Positions 1 to 12,000 of a stretch of 64,000 nt of DNA are shown here, in pieces. Origin of the DNA: Rotaria sordida. Taxonomy: Eukaryota > Rotifera > Eurotatoria > Philodinida > Philodinidae. Position 1 is the first letter of the stretch. Each line of letters opens with the position of its first letter. The DNA lies in contig CAJNOL010000934.1 in NCBI GenBank assembly GCA_905250125.1, positions 29,005 through 93,004 of the forward strand. Reading direction: 5' to 3'. The position numbers and the translations under genes are program-made. Under the pieces are notes generated by a model. That model worked only from the letters and a program-made list of their open reading frames with translations. It was not told the origin of the DNA and searched no databases.

Positions 1-485
1 CTTTTTCTTCCCCTTTTTTTTTTCTTTTTCATTATAGAAAGTAAATATGTTATATTGTATTCAGGTGTTTGTATGTGTGCGTGCATTCATTCATTTTTTT
101 TCTCTCTTTATATACAAAGCTAAAACGGAAATTCTTGATGAGATTGATCGACGATGCGGAAATACAGAGTGTCTTGTCACATAAATGTCCCATCACATCC
201 GTTAATAGCCAAAACACAAAAGAAAGTTAAAAAAAAAAACTTAATCGAACTTCAAAATGAATACATGTTTCCACTCACATAAGCAATTAGTAATTACTAA
301 TTTGACAATTTAATTCAAATCACTGTTCTATGAGTCATTTGTATGCTCAATCAATTATATGTGTGTCACTTTTAAATATAAAACTTGTCTGTATCTTGTC
401 ATTAATGAAAGGGTGGATGTATATCTATACATATTGATCAATATTAATGTGTACACAGCACTTATAAATATATATCTATATCTAT

Positions 486-520
<35 letters not shown>

Positions 521-853
521 CTTAAAGTGCATCATCTATCAATGACGAAGATGAGTTGTTCTACTTTTCTGTTATATCATGCTTCCTTGACAAATTTTTG
601 CCATCTATTTGACATTGACTTTGTTGATTGTTTAGACGATGTATATAGCATGTTACTTTACAGAATCGTTTTGCCTTTTGGGTAGAAATGGAAGTGTAAA
701 AGACATTGATTCCTACTATCGTTCTGTTTTTTCTCTTATCGACCAGTTCTATGTCTGGTGTTCGTAGTACGATTATCATCAGTAATATGCTAGCTATCGC
801 ATATAGATAGACAGTTATCGTATGTTCTGACATTTTTTTCTTCTCTCTTTTAG
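1..853. other. Intergenic or intronic stretch upstream of the Ig/EGF gene
   Basis: No gene could be supported here with confidence. The stretch contains T-rich tracts and a (TA)n run near 490-515. A short open piece at 120-184 follows an acceptor-like site and ends in TAA; it could be the last exon of a gene entering from the left (see findings). The 5' exons of the Ig/EGF gene, including its signal peptide, were not found here and may lie outside the window. Confidence 0.5.
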
Positions 854-2306
854 AAACATATCCACCCAAAGTTCTAATAAAAACTCGTATAGATAAAGCA
901 ATTGTATCAAAAGATTATTTTCTTCAGTGCAATTCACGTGGTAATCCATTACCTCGTTTATTATGGAGTAAAAAAAATGATAGAAACAGTACATTAGACT
1001 ATTATCCAATACATAGACAATGTAAAACATCATGTCGAATTTATTCAATACAGCATAAGTACATTGACATTGTCTTATTAATTATTAATTTTATATTTTA
1101 AAATTTCTTCGTTTTTCTTTTTTTTTTTTTAAAGATATCAATCATTTTTATATTTTCGATCATTAACATTTGATGATATTGGAATTTATATTTGTCGTAA
1201 GATTTTTGCAGATTTTTTTTTCTTGAAAAAAAAGAAAATTTTTTTTTAGATGCAGAAAATCCAATGAATCGTACAACGACTAGTGTTTATTTAAATATTA
1301 ATTCTTATCATCAATCAAATATTAATCTGACATGTTCCAGTTTAAAATATTGTCATAATCATGGACAATGTATATTTATTAATAATCAAATGAAATGTGT
1401 ATGTGACAATCAATATTTCGGTGAACAATGTGAAAGAAATTATGATGATATTATAAAAAAACAAGATTGTAAAAATAATTTTTTCTAAAAAAAAAGAAAG
1501 AAACAAATTATATCTAATAATGAGGTTTTTTTTTCTTTTTATTTCTAGCTGCTATTCTTTTATTTCAATCTCGATTTTTGGCTGGTTGTATTCTTTTTTC
1601 TGTTGGATTTTTACTTCTATTAATTGCAATTATATCTTGGTTTCTTGCAAGAAATAATAGACGACAACAAAAGAAATTGAAAAAGAAATTATTATTTAAA
1701 AAATCAGTTGAAAAACCACTTATTATACCTACTAAAGAAACCAATCTTTCAACAGAACTTAATGGTACCATTCCATCATCTACTTCGATTGAACAAATAA
1801 ATAAACCTTTTACTCCTTCTCCTCCTCCTCTTCCTCCTTCAGCTAGTGTTCACATTAGTCATATACCCATGTTAGAAAAAAAACCATTAATACATTCTTT
1901 TATTCGACGGACAAATGTGCCAGCAGCATTAACAAGAGAATCATCAACTGCAACAGATGATGATGATGATGGTGGTGATGGAATAAATGGTTTTCTACGT
2001 CATTATCAAACGTTACCACCTGTACCAACTAAAATCGATGAAGAATATGAAGAACGTTTTTCTTTAAAAATGAATAAATCAGAAGAACTCGGTCTTGGAT
2101 ATTTAACAAATGGAATAAATAATAGTGACCTTGTACTTTCACATAGTTATGCTGATATTTATCAACCAGATCATCAAACAGGTTTAATTAAACCATTACA
2201 TATTCGAAAAGATCCACCACAACGGTATACAAAATATGTTTCATCATATAGTAAATTTGTTTTACCTCGACCAATTAAATCATCGTCATTAGAATATCAA
2301 CAATGA
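854..2306 (+). CDS. Ig-like/EGF-like transmembrane protein, neuregulin-like (5' end missing)
   Basis: The visible exons are 854-1058, 1135-1196, 1250-1468 and 1549-2306, joined in phase to 413 codons plus TGA. The first two and the start of the third encode one I-set Ig domain: first Cys in FLQC, Trp in LLWSKK, and the end motif DDIGIYIC. The third exon then gives one EGF domain with six cysteines (C-x5-C-x5-C-x8-C-x-C-x8-C). The last exon opens with a transmembrane helix (AGCILFSVGFLLLLIAIISW), a basic stop-transfer patch and a roughly 210-residue cytoplasmic tail rich in Pro, Ser and Asn with PPPLPP. Ig, EGF, helix and tail in that order are the architecture of neuregulins, ErbB ligands; Drosophila Vein has the Ig and EGF but is secreted. 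The EGF spacing is shorter than in typical ErbB ligands, so another Ig/EGF adhesion protein is possible. The start and signal peptide were not found. Confidence 0.7.
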
Positions 2307-3377
2307 TAATCATGTTTCTCAGCTATTTTTTTTTTTTTTGTTGATTATGTTTTTTTGTATTTACATGTTTTGATTCATCTAGGAAGATGTGTTTTCTTTT
2401 GTTTTTCTCTCTCTCTCTCTTTCTATATATATATGTCATGCCTCCTATTGCTTTTTTTTTCGTCAAACTAATACAATATAGAAGAATTCAAGGTATTTAT
2501 TACATTGAAATATATACATTTGGAATAAATACCAAATCCATATGATAAATAAACATTAATAAGAATAGTCGAGAAAAAAAATATATATCTTAATGGAATG
2601 AATTAATAACATACGTTATACAATATTTGGATTTTTTATGATTAACATATCAACAAATGAAGTTTTTAATGATAAATATCAGTTTTCAAGGTTTATTTTT
2701 TAGAATATTATTGTAAATTTTGATGATCATTTCAACATCAAATAGATAATGTCCGCATCAGAATTACAAAGACGTGTAAATGTAACCTTGATAATTTGAT
2801 AACGGCAATAGTTAGCAACTCGTTGTTTTCATCAATCGAAAAAGAAGACCTCCGGATGTCTACTTGTCTGATAATATCTAGGATAAAACTATTTTCAAAA
2901 AAATGTATGAAAATGATATTCTGTTTCGATGTAATTTTGATATTGATATATGCTTCCGATAGAGATATTTCAGATCTATAGTGCAAAACATGCTTCAGGT
3001 GTTTATCTCTTCATATCTCAATGTTGAACAAACAAAATCGCATATTTATTTGATCAAATTATACAAGATTCTTTTGATTGTTAGTAAATATTCTGACTGG
3101 TTTGACCTTCTCGAAGTTTATGATTATTGTTCTGTGTTCTCAAAAAATAGGTATTCACCCCTACGGTAGAGAAAATCCGGATAAAACTCTGACCTTAAGG
3201 CGAAATATGATTCATCTGCAATCTATTATAGACTACTAAACAAAAGAAATTCTAATAACTTTGTATTTCTTAGCCCAAGGAAAAGACATATGTTTAATTT
3301 GAACAATGTATTTACTTTTGTTTGTTTTTTGCTTCATATCAATTCTGAATGCAATGACTGTAATGAATGAGATTAAT

Positions 3378-3408
<31 letters not shown>

Positions 3409-4139
3409 ATGAACAAACATAATAAGTATTATTTTCGATTTATTAAATCACAATAATAGTTTTTCAATTAGTTGATCATTCTTTCTCAAAATATTTTTTT
3501 AGTTAGATTATTAATATATACATATAAGAAAAGAAATAGAGAACTTTGTCTTTCTATTAATAAAAATGCATGACGATCAATCGAAGTGCTTGTCAATTGA
3601 GGTTGTCATCAATGCCGAAGAAACGTCGACGATTCAATTATAAAAAGCTGTCGTTGTATTTTACTTCTTTCTCTCTTTTGATCAACGAATTGTGGTTTAT
3701 TGTCGGGTAATATTGCGTATATTTTTTTTTTAGTTGCTCCTTACTATGAACAGATTCTATTATCGCTCGCATTCGCTATGACTTGCATGCTCATCTGCAC
3801 ACGCTCGTATGATGTTCAAAAAAAGAAAACAAACGACAAAGGCGAGAAGGATCGTTCAATGCCAAATACTGCTGTTTAACAATGTTCTCGAATTTGTTTC
3901 TTTCTTTCTTTCTTCTATATATTCTTGTTTCCGACGTTAGCAAACTTGTAGGGTGTTGTCAACAAAAAAAAAAAGAGAGCAATAGCGAAACATCTTCTAA
4001 TCTTTTATGAGATGTGACATGAGCTTGTGTCCTTGTTTTTATCATCATAGAAATCGTATTTTTTTTCTCATTTATTACTGTGTTGTTGTGTCGGTAAAAT
4101 CTGAACCGATAGAGAAATGATACTAATGTTCTCTATCTC
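2307..4139. other. Intergenic region between the Ig/EGF gene and the TMEM196-like gene
   Basis: No coding exon is supported. It includes the 3' untranslated region of the upstream gene, a (GAA)n tract near 3388-3411 and many A/T runs. Open frames at 2738-3169 show no codon structure or recognisable similarity and are treated as chance. Confidence 0.6.
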
Positions 4140-4831
4140 ATGTACATATTCATCGGACTGACCTATGCTATATCATCATTACATGTCATACTCGCTTTAA
4201 TGAGTATTATTATTGGCATTATTTCACAAAGTCGAGAACCTATTTGGATGGCACATAGTATATCACCATTATGGAGTGGTGTTTTTGTAAAGTTTTTTTT
4301 GTTTTATTCTTTTACATATCTTATTGTAGTGAATTCTTTTATATACTGTTTCAGTTTGCACTTTGTGGTGCTACAGGGATAATATGTGCACGTCAAAAAG
4401 GTCTCTATGTGGTAAATAAAAAAAAAAGAAAATTTTTATTATTTCTATTAATTTAATTTTTGTTTTAGATATTATGCTATGTAGCAATAAGTATTGTAAC
4501 ACTTATGGTTGATTGTGTTAATATTCAATTGCTACGTTTAGGTCTTGTTAATATAATGACTGATGGACAAGCTTATTTAAAAGAACAAAAAGATTCACTT
4601 GTATTTATTGCATTAATTTTATCATTAATTGAATGTTTAATATGTTTATTAAGTATATTTATTGGTATACGATTATCATTTGATGCAGCTAATAGAAGAT
4701 TTCGTAAAAAAGAAGGAGCTTTTTTTGTTCAAGTGCTATCTGAAAAAGATATTGTTGTCGTATCAAAACCATCATCATCATCAACAAAACAATCTGTTTC
4801 AGCTCGTGAATCTGTTCAATCATTTGATTGA
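4140..4831 (+). CDS. TMEM196: Four-helix membrane protein, TMEM196-like
   Basis: Three exons, 4140-4286, 4355-4411 and 4469-4831, join in frame to 188 codons (human TMEM196 is about 172). The core SPLWSGVFFALCGATGIICA followed by a short basic loop closely matches the vertebrate TMEM196 block around SPVWSGVCFLLCGICGILCA, and the later NIQLLRLGL corresponds to NFQFLRA. Four hydrophobic segments are visible: near residues 2-27, 46-60, 68-90 and 115-140. The C-terminus is cytoplasmic-looking, basic, then Ser/Lys-rich. The molecular role of TMEM196 is poorly known; a membrane location is all that is inferred. The ATG at 4140 puts the first helix directly at the N-terminus, as in the vertebrate protein. 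Microsatellite (TA)n lies just after the stop. Confidence 0.8.
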
Positions 4832-5893
4832 TCATCAACATGACAATATATTTATTTCTTCCGCTATATATATATATATATATTTTGTATTCAAAACAAA
4901 GAACAAAAACTATATATCACGCTTAAATTCATACTATATTTGTTGTTGTTCGCAAAAAATTATATAGAGAAAAATCAGTGATGCAAATATGAATTCGAAA
5001 ATCAAAAGCTTTTTTTTTAAATTAAATATTCAGATAGAATAAAATATGATTTTTATTTGATGATAAATATCATCTATCACATATGTTCAAGTGTATATAG
5101 CGTAGATGAGTAATCTTAAAATATTATATAAAGATCGTCTTAGGAGGCTACAAGTTATTTGTTATTTTTTCCACTACTTGAACTGTTAAACAAAAATGTA
5201 TTCTTATTGTATCTTCTTATGTTTTTGAATTAATTAATTTCATCATCAGAATACTAACATCAAATTTAAACATGTCTAGAACTCTATGATGTTTTATGAT
5301 TCTAATATACAAAAGACAAATAATACTGTTCAAATTACATTCAAAGAAAATTTCGATGAAAAAAAAAACATTTATGCTATTTCAATATAAAAAGATTTTA
5401 CTTCCGTCATTCATATATATGACAATTCGAAGCAGAGATGTCCATGGGAGGTGCTGCCACCGCCGCGACGGCATCAGCGGTGCGAGAGATATATCAAGAA
5501 TACCATCGTGGCAGCAGCAACAACTTTTTATACAGTTCATCGCGCCGCGGTCACGATGGACATCGATAAACATTCACATGAATTTTTAGATCTTAATTGA
5601 ATATTCATTTGATTATATACAAAATATCTAATTTCAATAACATCAATGTTTCACATGTTTATAGTTTAAATACAAATAATTTTTTTTTTCTATTTTCAAC
5701 ATAAAAGAAAAAGAAGTTATTCGCTTGATAATATGAAATATTTTTTGCGGCTTTGATCATGATTATATTAGTACGATAGAAATATATTCAAAAACAGAGA
5801 AAGATTTTTCTATGCATTTATTTTTTTGATTGATGTATTGGAATAATCCTAGAAATAAATGAATAATCGGTTTTATTTTTTGTATTATAATTT
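4832..5893. other. Intergenic region with an isolated GC-rich island
   Basis: Convergent 3' ends of the TMEM196-like gene (plus) and GTF2E2 (minus). It is AT-rich except for about 5435-5575, which is conspicuously GC-rich and has inverted GATGTCCAT / ATGGACATC ends (reported separately). No exon is supported. Confidence 0.6.
5435..5575. other. GC-rich, partly self-complementary island
   Basis: An island of roughly 140 bases of GC-rich sequence stands in very AT-rich DNA. It starts GATGTCCATGG and ends CGATGGACATCGAT, an inverted repeat, with further complementary CTGCCAC / GTGGCAG and CCGCG / CGCGG blocks inside. Short open frames on both strands look incidental. It could be a structured RNA, a transposon relic or foreign sequence; nothing decides between these. 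Confidence 0.4.
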
Positions 5894-8420
5894 TTATGAT
5901 TTTACTTCGAGTTGATGAGCAACATGTAGATTATGTTTCATTGTATCTGGACGTCGACCTCCTCGTCTTGATTTTGTTGGTAACTGCTAAAATAATTTAT
6001 GTAATAATATCACAAAATAAAAATATATAAATCAAATATACAGCTTGTCGTGGTGCGTTCTTTGTTAAACCATAATGTCCTTGATTATCAAGAAATTCCC
6101 AAATTTTCTTATCATCTAAACCTTCAACTGATATTTTTCTCCATGATTCAATAAATTCTAAATAATCAAAATTAATAGTAAAAAAAAAAAAAAAGAAAAA
6201 ACTTGATATATTTTATTTTTAATTCTACCTGGATTAACACGAAGATCATAAGCACGATCTGTATAAAATAAAATATCTTTTTTATTACTTGTTACTTTCA
6301 CAACGTCACCACTTTTTATTAAACTCTAAATGAAAAGAACAAAAAAAAAATGTTCAAATTATACAATAAGAAATATCAAATATATATTTTTTTTTAATAT
6401 ACATCAATTATATTATCAGCTCGTGTTTTTGGTATTGTATCTCGTACATCATCAACAGTTACAGCACCTTCACATCTTTCATGTCGTGTTTTTAAAAGAT
6501 TAAGAAGATGTATTTTTTTTGGAGCTTTTAAATCAAGTGGTGGCTTATATACAAATTTATTAGTATCATCGACTTTTTTAACATCAATTTTTTCATTTGA
6601 TAAAAGTGCCTAAATTAAAATGATATATAGATTTAAAATTTATAATAAAAAAACAAAAAAAACTCTAATTACTTCCGAAGCAAGCCAATGTTTATCCGAT
6701 GGATCAATTGTAAGACTGGATTCTTCTATAATTTCATCTAATGTTATTGCATCAGTTTGTCCACTAAGAAAACGTTCCTAAACATAATATTTATTATCAA
6801 TAAAATTTTAAATTTCTTGACATATGAGAAGATTTTAGATTATCTATTAACTCTATCAATAGAGTCATCTGTTTTTTTTTAGTACTGTCAATATTAGTTA
6901 TTAATTTGAAAAGAAAATAATCCAAAAACAAGAAATTGAACTAAATTGTATATAGACATTTGATTTAATATAAGAATTCATTGAGTAAAAAGCAAAAATA
7001 AGAATAGTCGAATATATATCATCGAGTGTGAGTTTTTACAAGTTTTCGTACCTGTTTTAAAAAATATTTTTATAGTGTTTTCGAAAAAAATTTATTATCG
7101 GTCATGATATGACGCCGTCATGGGTTATGCTGTTCGACAAACTATAGAATGACCTTGGATAAGTCATTAACAGCTGTTTCTCTTGGATCATCCGTCCGAT
7201 AGTATGCCGATTACGTTGTGACATATTCTATTCAAAAGTACAGTTAGTCATAGTTGTAGGCAAGATATTGGGTTATTAAATTTGCTATTAGGCAGCGCTC
7301 CGTACTGCATGATAGGGGTATTCTTTCTTTCTTCTGGTCATGATGTGGAAATGTCATAGAATACTTTCGAACGTATGTTATCAAAGACGTGTTTGTATCA
7401 GTTTACAGTATTTACGTGAAGCATGATTTTAGAAAAAATCAGGAATTATCTGTACTGTGTAACTCATCGTTTGAGTTCATAAATAAGTTTTGCTAAGACT
7501 AGAAAAAGCTTCAAAGATTTCATGCTCATGAACATCAAAAGCTAACCTATGACCATTTTAGTGAATTTTTGACCTGAAATTCAGCTCATCGATAGATCTA
7601 AAATGATCCCTAGAATATCCGGGAAGTTTTAGGCACGAAGAATGTTTATTTGTCGAGATATCCATTTACCAAGTAAACTTAATTTTTATGACACGTATAT
7701 GGCAAGCAACTATTTGTCGGAAATTTAATATCTCCACAAACAAAACATTCTTTATGCCTAAAACTTTCAAAATATTCTAGGGATCATTTTAGATCTATCT
7801 ATGAGATGAATTTCAGGTCGAATCTATTGAGTAAAACAGTCATAAAATTCGATTCGAGAAATCCATGAACATGAATCCTTTTAAACTTTTTTCTAGTCTT
7901 AAGCAAATGTTCTTGTGGAGGAGTTTAATTACAGTTATGGTAGTTCCCTCATAAGTAAACGATTTTATTACTTATGATCATTTGAGGTTATTATGTGATT
8001 TTTATAAAAACTGATTAGTTTGATTGTATGAAAATAATAATTAGTCTATATGAAATTTTTCATTCAAAGTTTGTCTATGAACTTAACATCTAGTCTTATC
8101 ATTTGTTATATTTACTTGTAATTTTTCGACAATATTTGCAAGTGTTAAAAATCTTGATTTTGACGAAGTACTTGATGTATGATAATCACTTGCGAAATCT
8201 ATAAAAAAAAAATGAAATTTTGAAAAATATTACTATTAATATTCATATTAAAATATAAACCTGATGATGTTTTTGATCGACCAAATGTTGGTTTTGGTCG
8301 ATTAGTTTTTTGTGATGATGTTTTTTCAACTTTTTGACGTTTTTCATTTGATGCAGTAAAAGCTAATGCATCATTTTGTCGCTTAAGAAAATTTGCACGT
8401 TCTTTTAATAATGATGTCAT
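5894..8420 (-). CDS. GTF2E2: General transcription factor IIE subunit 2 (TFIIE beta)
   Basis: Seven exons on the minus strand: 8261-8420, 8116-8198, 6673-6777, 6403-6609, 6229-6325, 6042-6157 and 5894-5986, all in phase, giving 286 residues (human 291). The N-terminus MTSLLKERANFLKRQ matches human MDPSLLRERELFKKR. The winged-helix region carries AITLDEIIEE and VYKPPLDLKAPKKI, and the C-terminal half holds DLRVNPEFIESWRKISVEGL and a basic tail ending HQLEVKS. TFIIE beta pairs with TFIIE alpha in the RNA polymerase II pre-initiation complex and helps recruit TFIIH. The true ATG is at 8420. The second intron (6778-8115) is far longer than the others and contains a foldback element. Confidence 0.9.
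7486..7909. repeat. Foldback (inverted-repeat) element in a GTF2E2 intron
   Basis: The left arm starting TTTTGCTAAGACTAGAAAAA is the imperfect reverse complement of the right arm ending TTTTTTCTAGTCTTAAGCAA. Matching continues inward, for example GATCTAAAATGATCCCTAGA on the left against TCTAGGGATCATTTTAGATC on the right. The whole element is about 420 bases with no coding capacity. It resembles a non-autonomous DNA transposon (MITE). No target-site duplication could be fixed by eye. Confidence 0.7.
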
Positions 8421-8890
8421 GATCAAAAAAAGGAAAATCTAAAACTCAATTATATATGATTGTTTTTTTATAATATTTAATCAATTAAATAAAAGAACAA
8501 AACAAAACAAAAAATAGATGAACTTTAATATACATTTAAAACAAACAACAACACAAAAAAAAAAACAAGAGATACTTCAGAGATTTGATTAAATATATTT
8601 TACTTTACTTATAATAATAAACATTTGCAAACAAAAAACAAAACATTTAAATACGGCCAGCCGATAGATGTTAATTTGTTTGAATAATATAAATGATAAC
8701 GAATAAAAAAAGCAAATGAATTATTTTTCTTTTCTTTGTTATTAACTTTTTGTCCCAAAGCATACATGAAAAATCAAGCAGCACAGCAGCCAAAATGAGA
8801 AATAAAAAGTATGAAGATATCACCGGCATTTCTTTTTGTTTTTCTTATGTTGTTACTTTTAAATTTTTCTTTTTCATATCACCGGACGGG
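8421..8890. other. Short intergenic gap between GTF2E2 and Smaug
   Basis: AT-rich sequence upstream of GTF2E2 and, presumably, the 3' untranslated region of the Smaug gene. A CA/GCA-rich trinucleotide patch lies at about 8775-8935. No separate gene is seen. Confidence 0.5.
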
Positions 8891-8966
8891 GACGACAATA
8901 ATAAAAACAACAAGAGCAATAACAACAGCAAAAGCACGACTTAATGTTAAAGAAAAAAAAAAAAAA

Positions 8967-8976
8967 NNNNNNNNNN
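8967..8976. other. Assembly gap (10 N)
   Basis: Ten unresolved bases are flanked by homopolymer A on the left and T on the right. The gap falls inside the last intron, or last exon border, of the Smaug gene, so the C-terminus of that protein cannot be completed. Ten N is often a placeholder of unknown true length. Confidence 0.95.
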
Positions 8977-9011
8977 CTTTTTTTTTTTTATTAAAGATTT
9001 CATTTTCTTAC

Positions 9012-12000
9012 CATAGAAAATAGGTGAAGGTGTATCTGAATAAGATTTTCGAATTGTTGATTCATTATCAAATGTTGATTGTGTATGTCCTAAATATTTT
9101 TGTGATGAATATGGTGTTAATGTCATACCATAAGTTGTTTGTTGAGGTGATATTTGTGTATGTGTTGTTGATGGAATATTTCCTGTTTGTATTGAATTAT
9201 AATAACGAATTTTATTTGGATCACTATATGTTTTACATAATTTTGTTTTATCATCAAGATTTATTTCACCATATGGATCAATACTTTTTTTTCGTGTTAA
9301 TAATTGATGTTGATTTGTTGCTAAATATGTTCCATTATTAATATTATTTTGTGTTGTTGATTTAATATAATTAAATGATGGTCGAAAATTTCCAGTACGT
9401 TCTGTTAAAAATGATGTTGTTTGATGATTAATTAATTGTTCTTGTAATGATGGTGTTGATGTTAGTGATAAATGATTTGGTAATGTTGTTGAATCATTAT
9501 AATAATCATCATTCATTGAAAAAATTAATGTTGGTGATTTTATTGGATGTTGATTTATATTTGATTCAATTGAATTATTATTTCCATTTTGATTTAATAA
9601 TTCTGAATTATGCTGTCTTGATAATGGTATTGAATTTGTAGGATAATTTGAAAAATATGAAAATGTACTTTTTATATTTCGTACTGTTGGTCGTGATATT
9701 TGTGTTGTATTTATATTTCCCATACTTGTTTGTGGTTTAAGTTGTACACGACGATTTAATGATGATGATGATGATTGCATAGATTTAAAATCAATTTTAC
9801 CTGATGTTTGTAATTTATTACATAATGGACCACGCCAATGTAATAATGTATGACGTTGATCAGCTGTAAAAGCTTCATGTTTATAACAACGATCAAATAA
9901 ACCAACTAAATTATTACACATTTCAGATAATATATTTGTTGAAGAATTATTACATGTTAATTTTTGATAGACTAAAAGAATAAATAAAAAATTTATTCAT
10001 CGTATACATATACACAAGATAATCAAACTAATAGTTTTTGCATTGTTATTTCAGAAAATTTTAGTGAATGTCTTGAATTAAATAAAAAAAAACAAAGAAA
10101 CAATTTGTTACAATATGTAGGATATAGACTCTAGTCTATATGTTCATGGAATCGTTGTTTAATTGATAAAACTTCTTTGATTTGAATTAGGCATGATCAG
10201 AAAGATCTCGAATAGTTCTCATTTCTGGACAAGGAATGGGACTGTGACAGGGATCGGAATCAATTTTTTTGTTTTTATCGAGACTAGAAACGATTGATCT
10301 CATTCATGTTACGAAACTCGGATAGTATTTGAAATTAATAAAAATCGAGGAGTTTTTTTTTTTTTTTATTTAATTTTAATATATACCTTTTTCAAGTACT
10401 TGCATAATTAATTTCGGTAAATCTTCATCATTATCATTAATTTTTTCTGTTTGTTTAACACGTATTGGTGTTAACATTAATTCATTTAATTGTTGTAAAA
10501 CAATTTTTATATCAATTTGTTCATTATCAATATCAATAAGACATTTTTGTAATAATGTTTGTCTTTCTTTTAATTTTTTTATATTTAATAATATTTTAGT
10601 ACATGCACCATCAGTTATTTGTCCTTCTTTTAATTGTTCATAAGTTAAAGACATCATTTGATCATATGTCATTTGTGAAAAGAAAAAAGCATATTTATGT
10701 AAACGAAGAGTTTTTAACCATTTTGGTACATCTTAAAATATAAAACACAAAAAAATAGAAAACAAAAAAGTATATATATATATATATATATATTTACCAC
10801 GCATGCCACTATTTGGTTGTAGAAATTTATTAGTTATAGAACCCGAATTACTATCAACACCTAAATATGGTGATACAATTTCTGTATTATTTCTTGTATT
10901 ATTTGAATATTTTCTTGTATTTCGATTACATAATGAACGATATTGACCTAAACGATTACGATTATCTACTGTATTAACATCTAAATAAAAATTATCAATG
11001 GGATTTTGTATTATTTGTGTTGAATTTTGTTGTTGTTGTTGAAAATCTTCTTCATCTTCATCACTTATTGGTAATTGTGTTTTAATTTGTTGTTGATAAT
11101 TTGAATTTTGATGACGTAATTCTGAATAATATGAATGAATTGATGGTGCTGGTGCACTTAATACAGCTGATAAAGGTACAAATGATGAATGATTTGATAT
11201 TGTTGGTTCAGGTGTTGGTGATGATGCTGATTTACCAACAAACATATAATTATTTTGATTATCTTGTCCATTTTTTAATGTTAAATTATCAGAATGAGAA
11301 CGACCAATAATTGTATGTTGTGAATCTTGTGTTGATAAAATATTTTGTACAGAATTTGTTATATTTGGTTCAGTTAAATCAACACCACTATCATCAGCAG
11401 TATGATGTATTAATTGTTGACATAATGAAGAATTATGAGAACCTTCAGAAGAAAAATTCATTAATGATGCCGGTAGTGTTGGTGTTTGTTGATTAAGGCG
11501 AACTGATGGATAACGTTGTAATGGTTGATGATGTCTTTGTGATGATGGAGATGATGATAATGATTTCTTTTATTTGAAGAAAAGGAAAAAAAATTTTTTT
11601 GTTTTTCTATTTTAGTTTCTCAAATAGAATTTTATGAATATTTTTCTTTGTTTTATTTTGATTAGATAAAAATTAACTATATATATATATATATATTTGA
11701 ATGCTTTTTACTCTATTAATAGTTAGTTTTAATGGAAAGTATGATATGAATATTTACATCCGTATTCTTATTTTGAAAAGAATAACTTTGAAATATCATG
11801 ACTACATTTACAATTTTTCTTATATAGAAATCTCTATTTTCCATTAAAATTTAATTAAGATCATACTTCATCTGTATTTCCTTTATTAATCATTATTGTT
11901 GATGATGATGATGATGATGATGCTAAAGCATTTAATTGTGGTATATCAACTAAAAATTTTTGTAAACATGGATTTGTTTGAATATAAAATTTAATTTGTT

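Noticed and set aside
359-685. 108-codon plus-strand frame
   Set aside because: It runs through a (TA)n microsatellite (IYIYIY) and has no splice or similarity support.
8199-8426. GTF2E2 start at 8426
   Set aside because: That codon is TTG; the first ATG is at 8420 and gives the family N-terminus.
9024-9641. Plus-strand open frames opposite the Smaug exon
   Set aside because: They are antisense shadows of the Asn/Ser/Thr-rich Smaug coding sequence; the minus strand has the domain matches.
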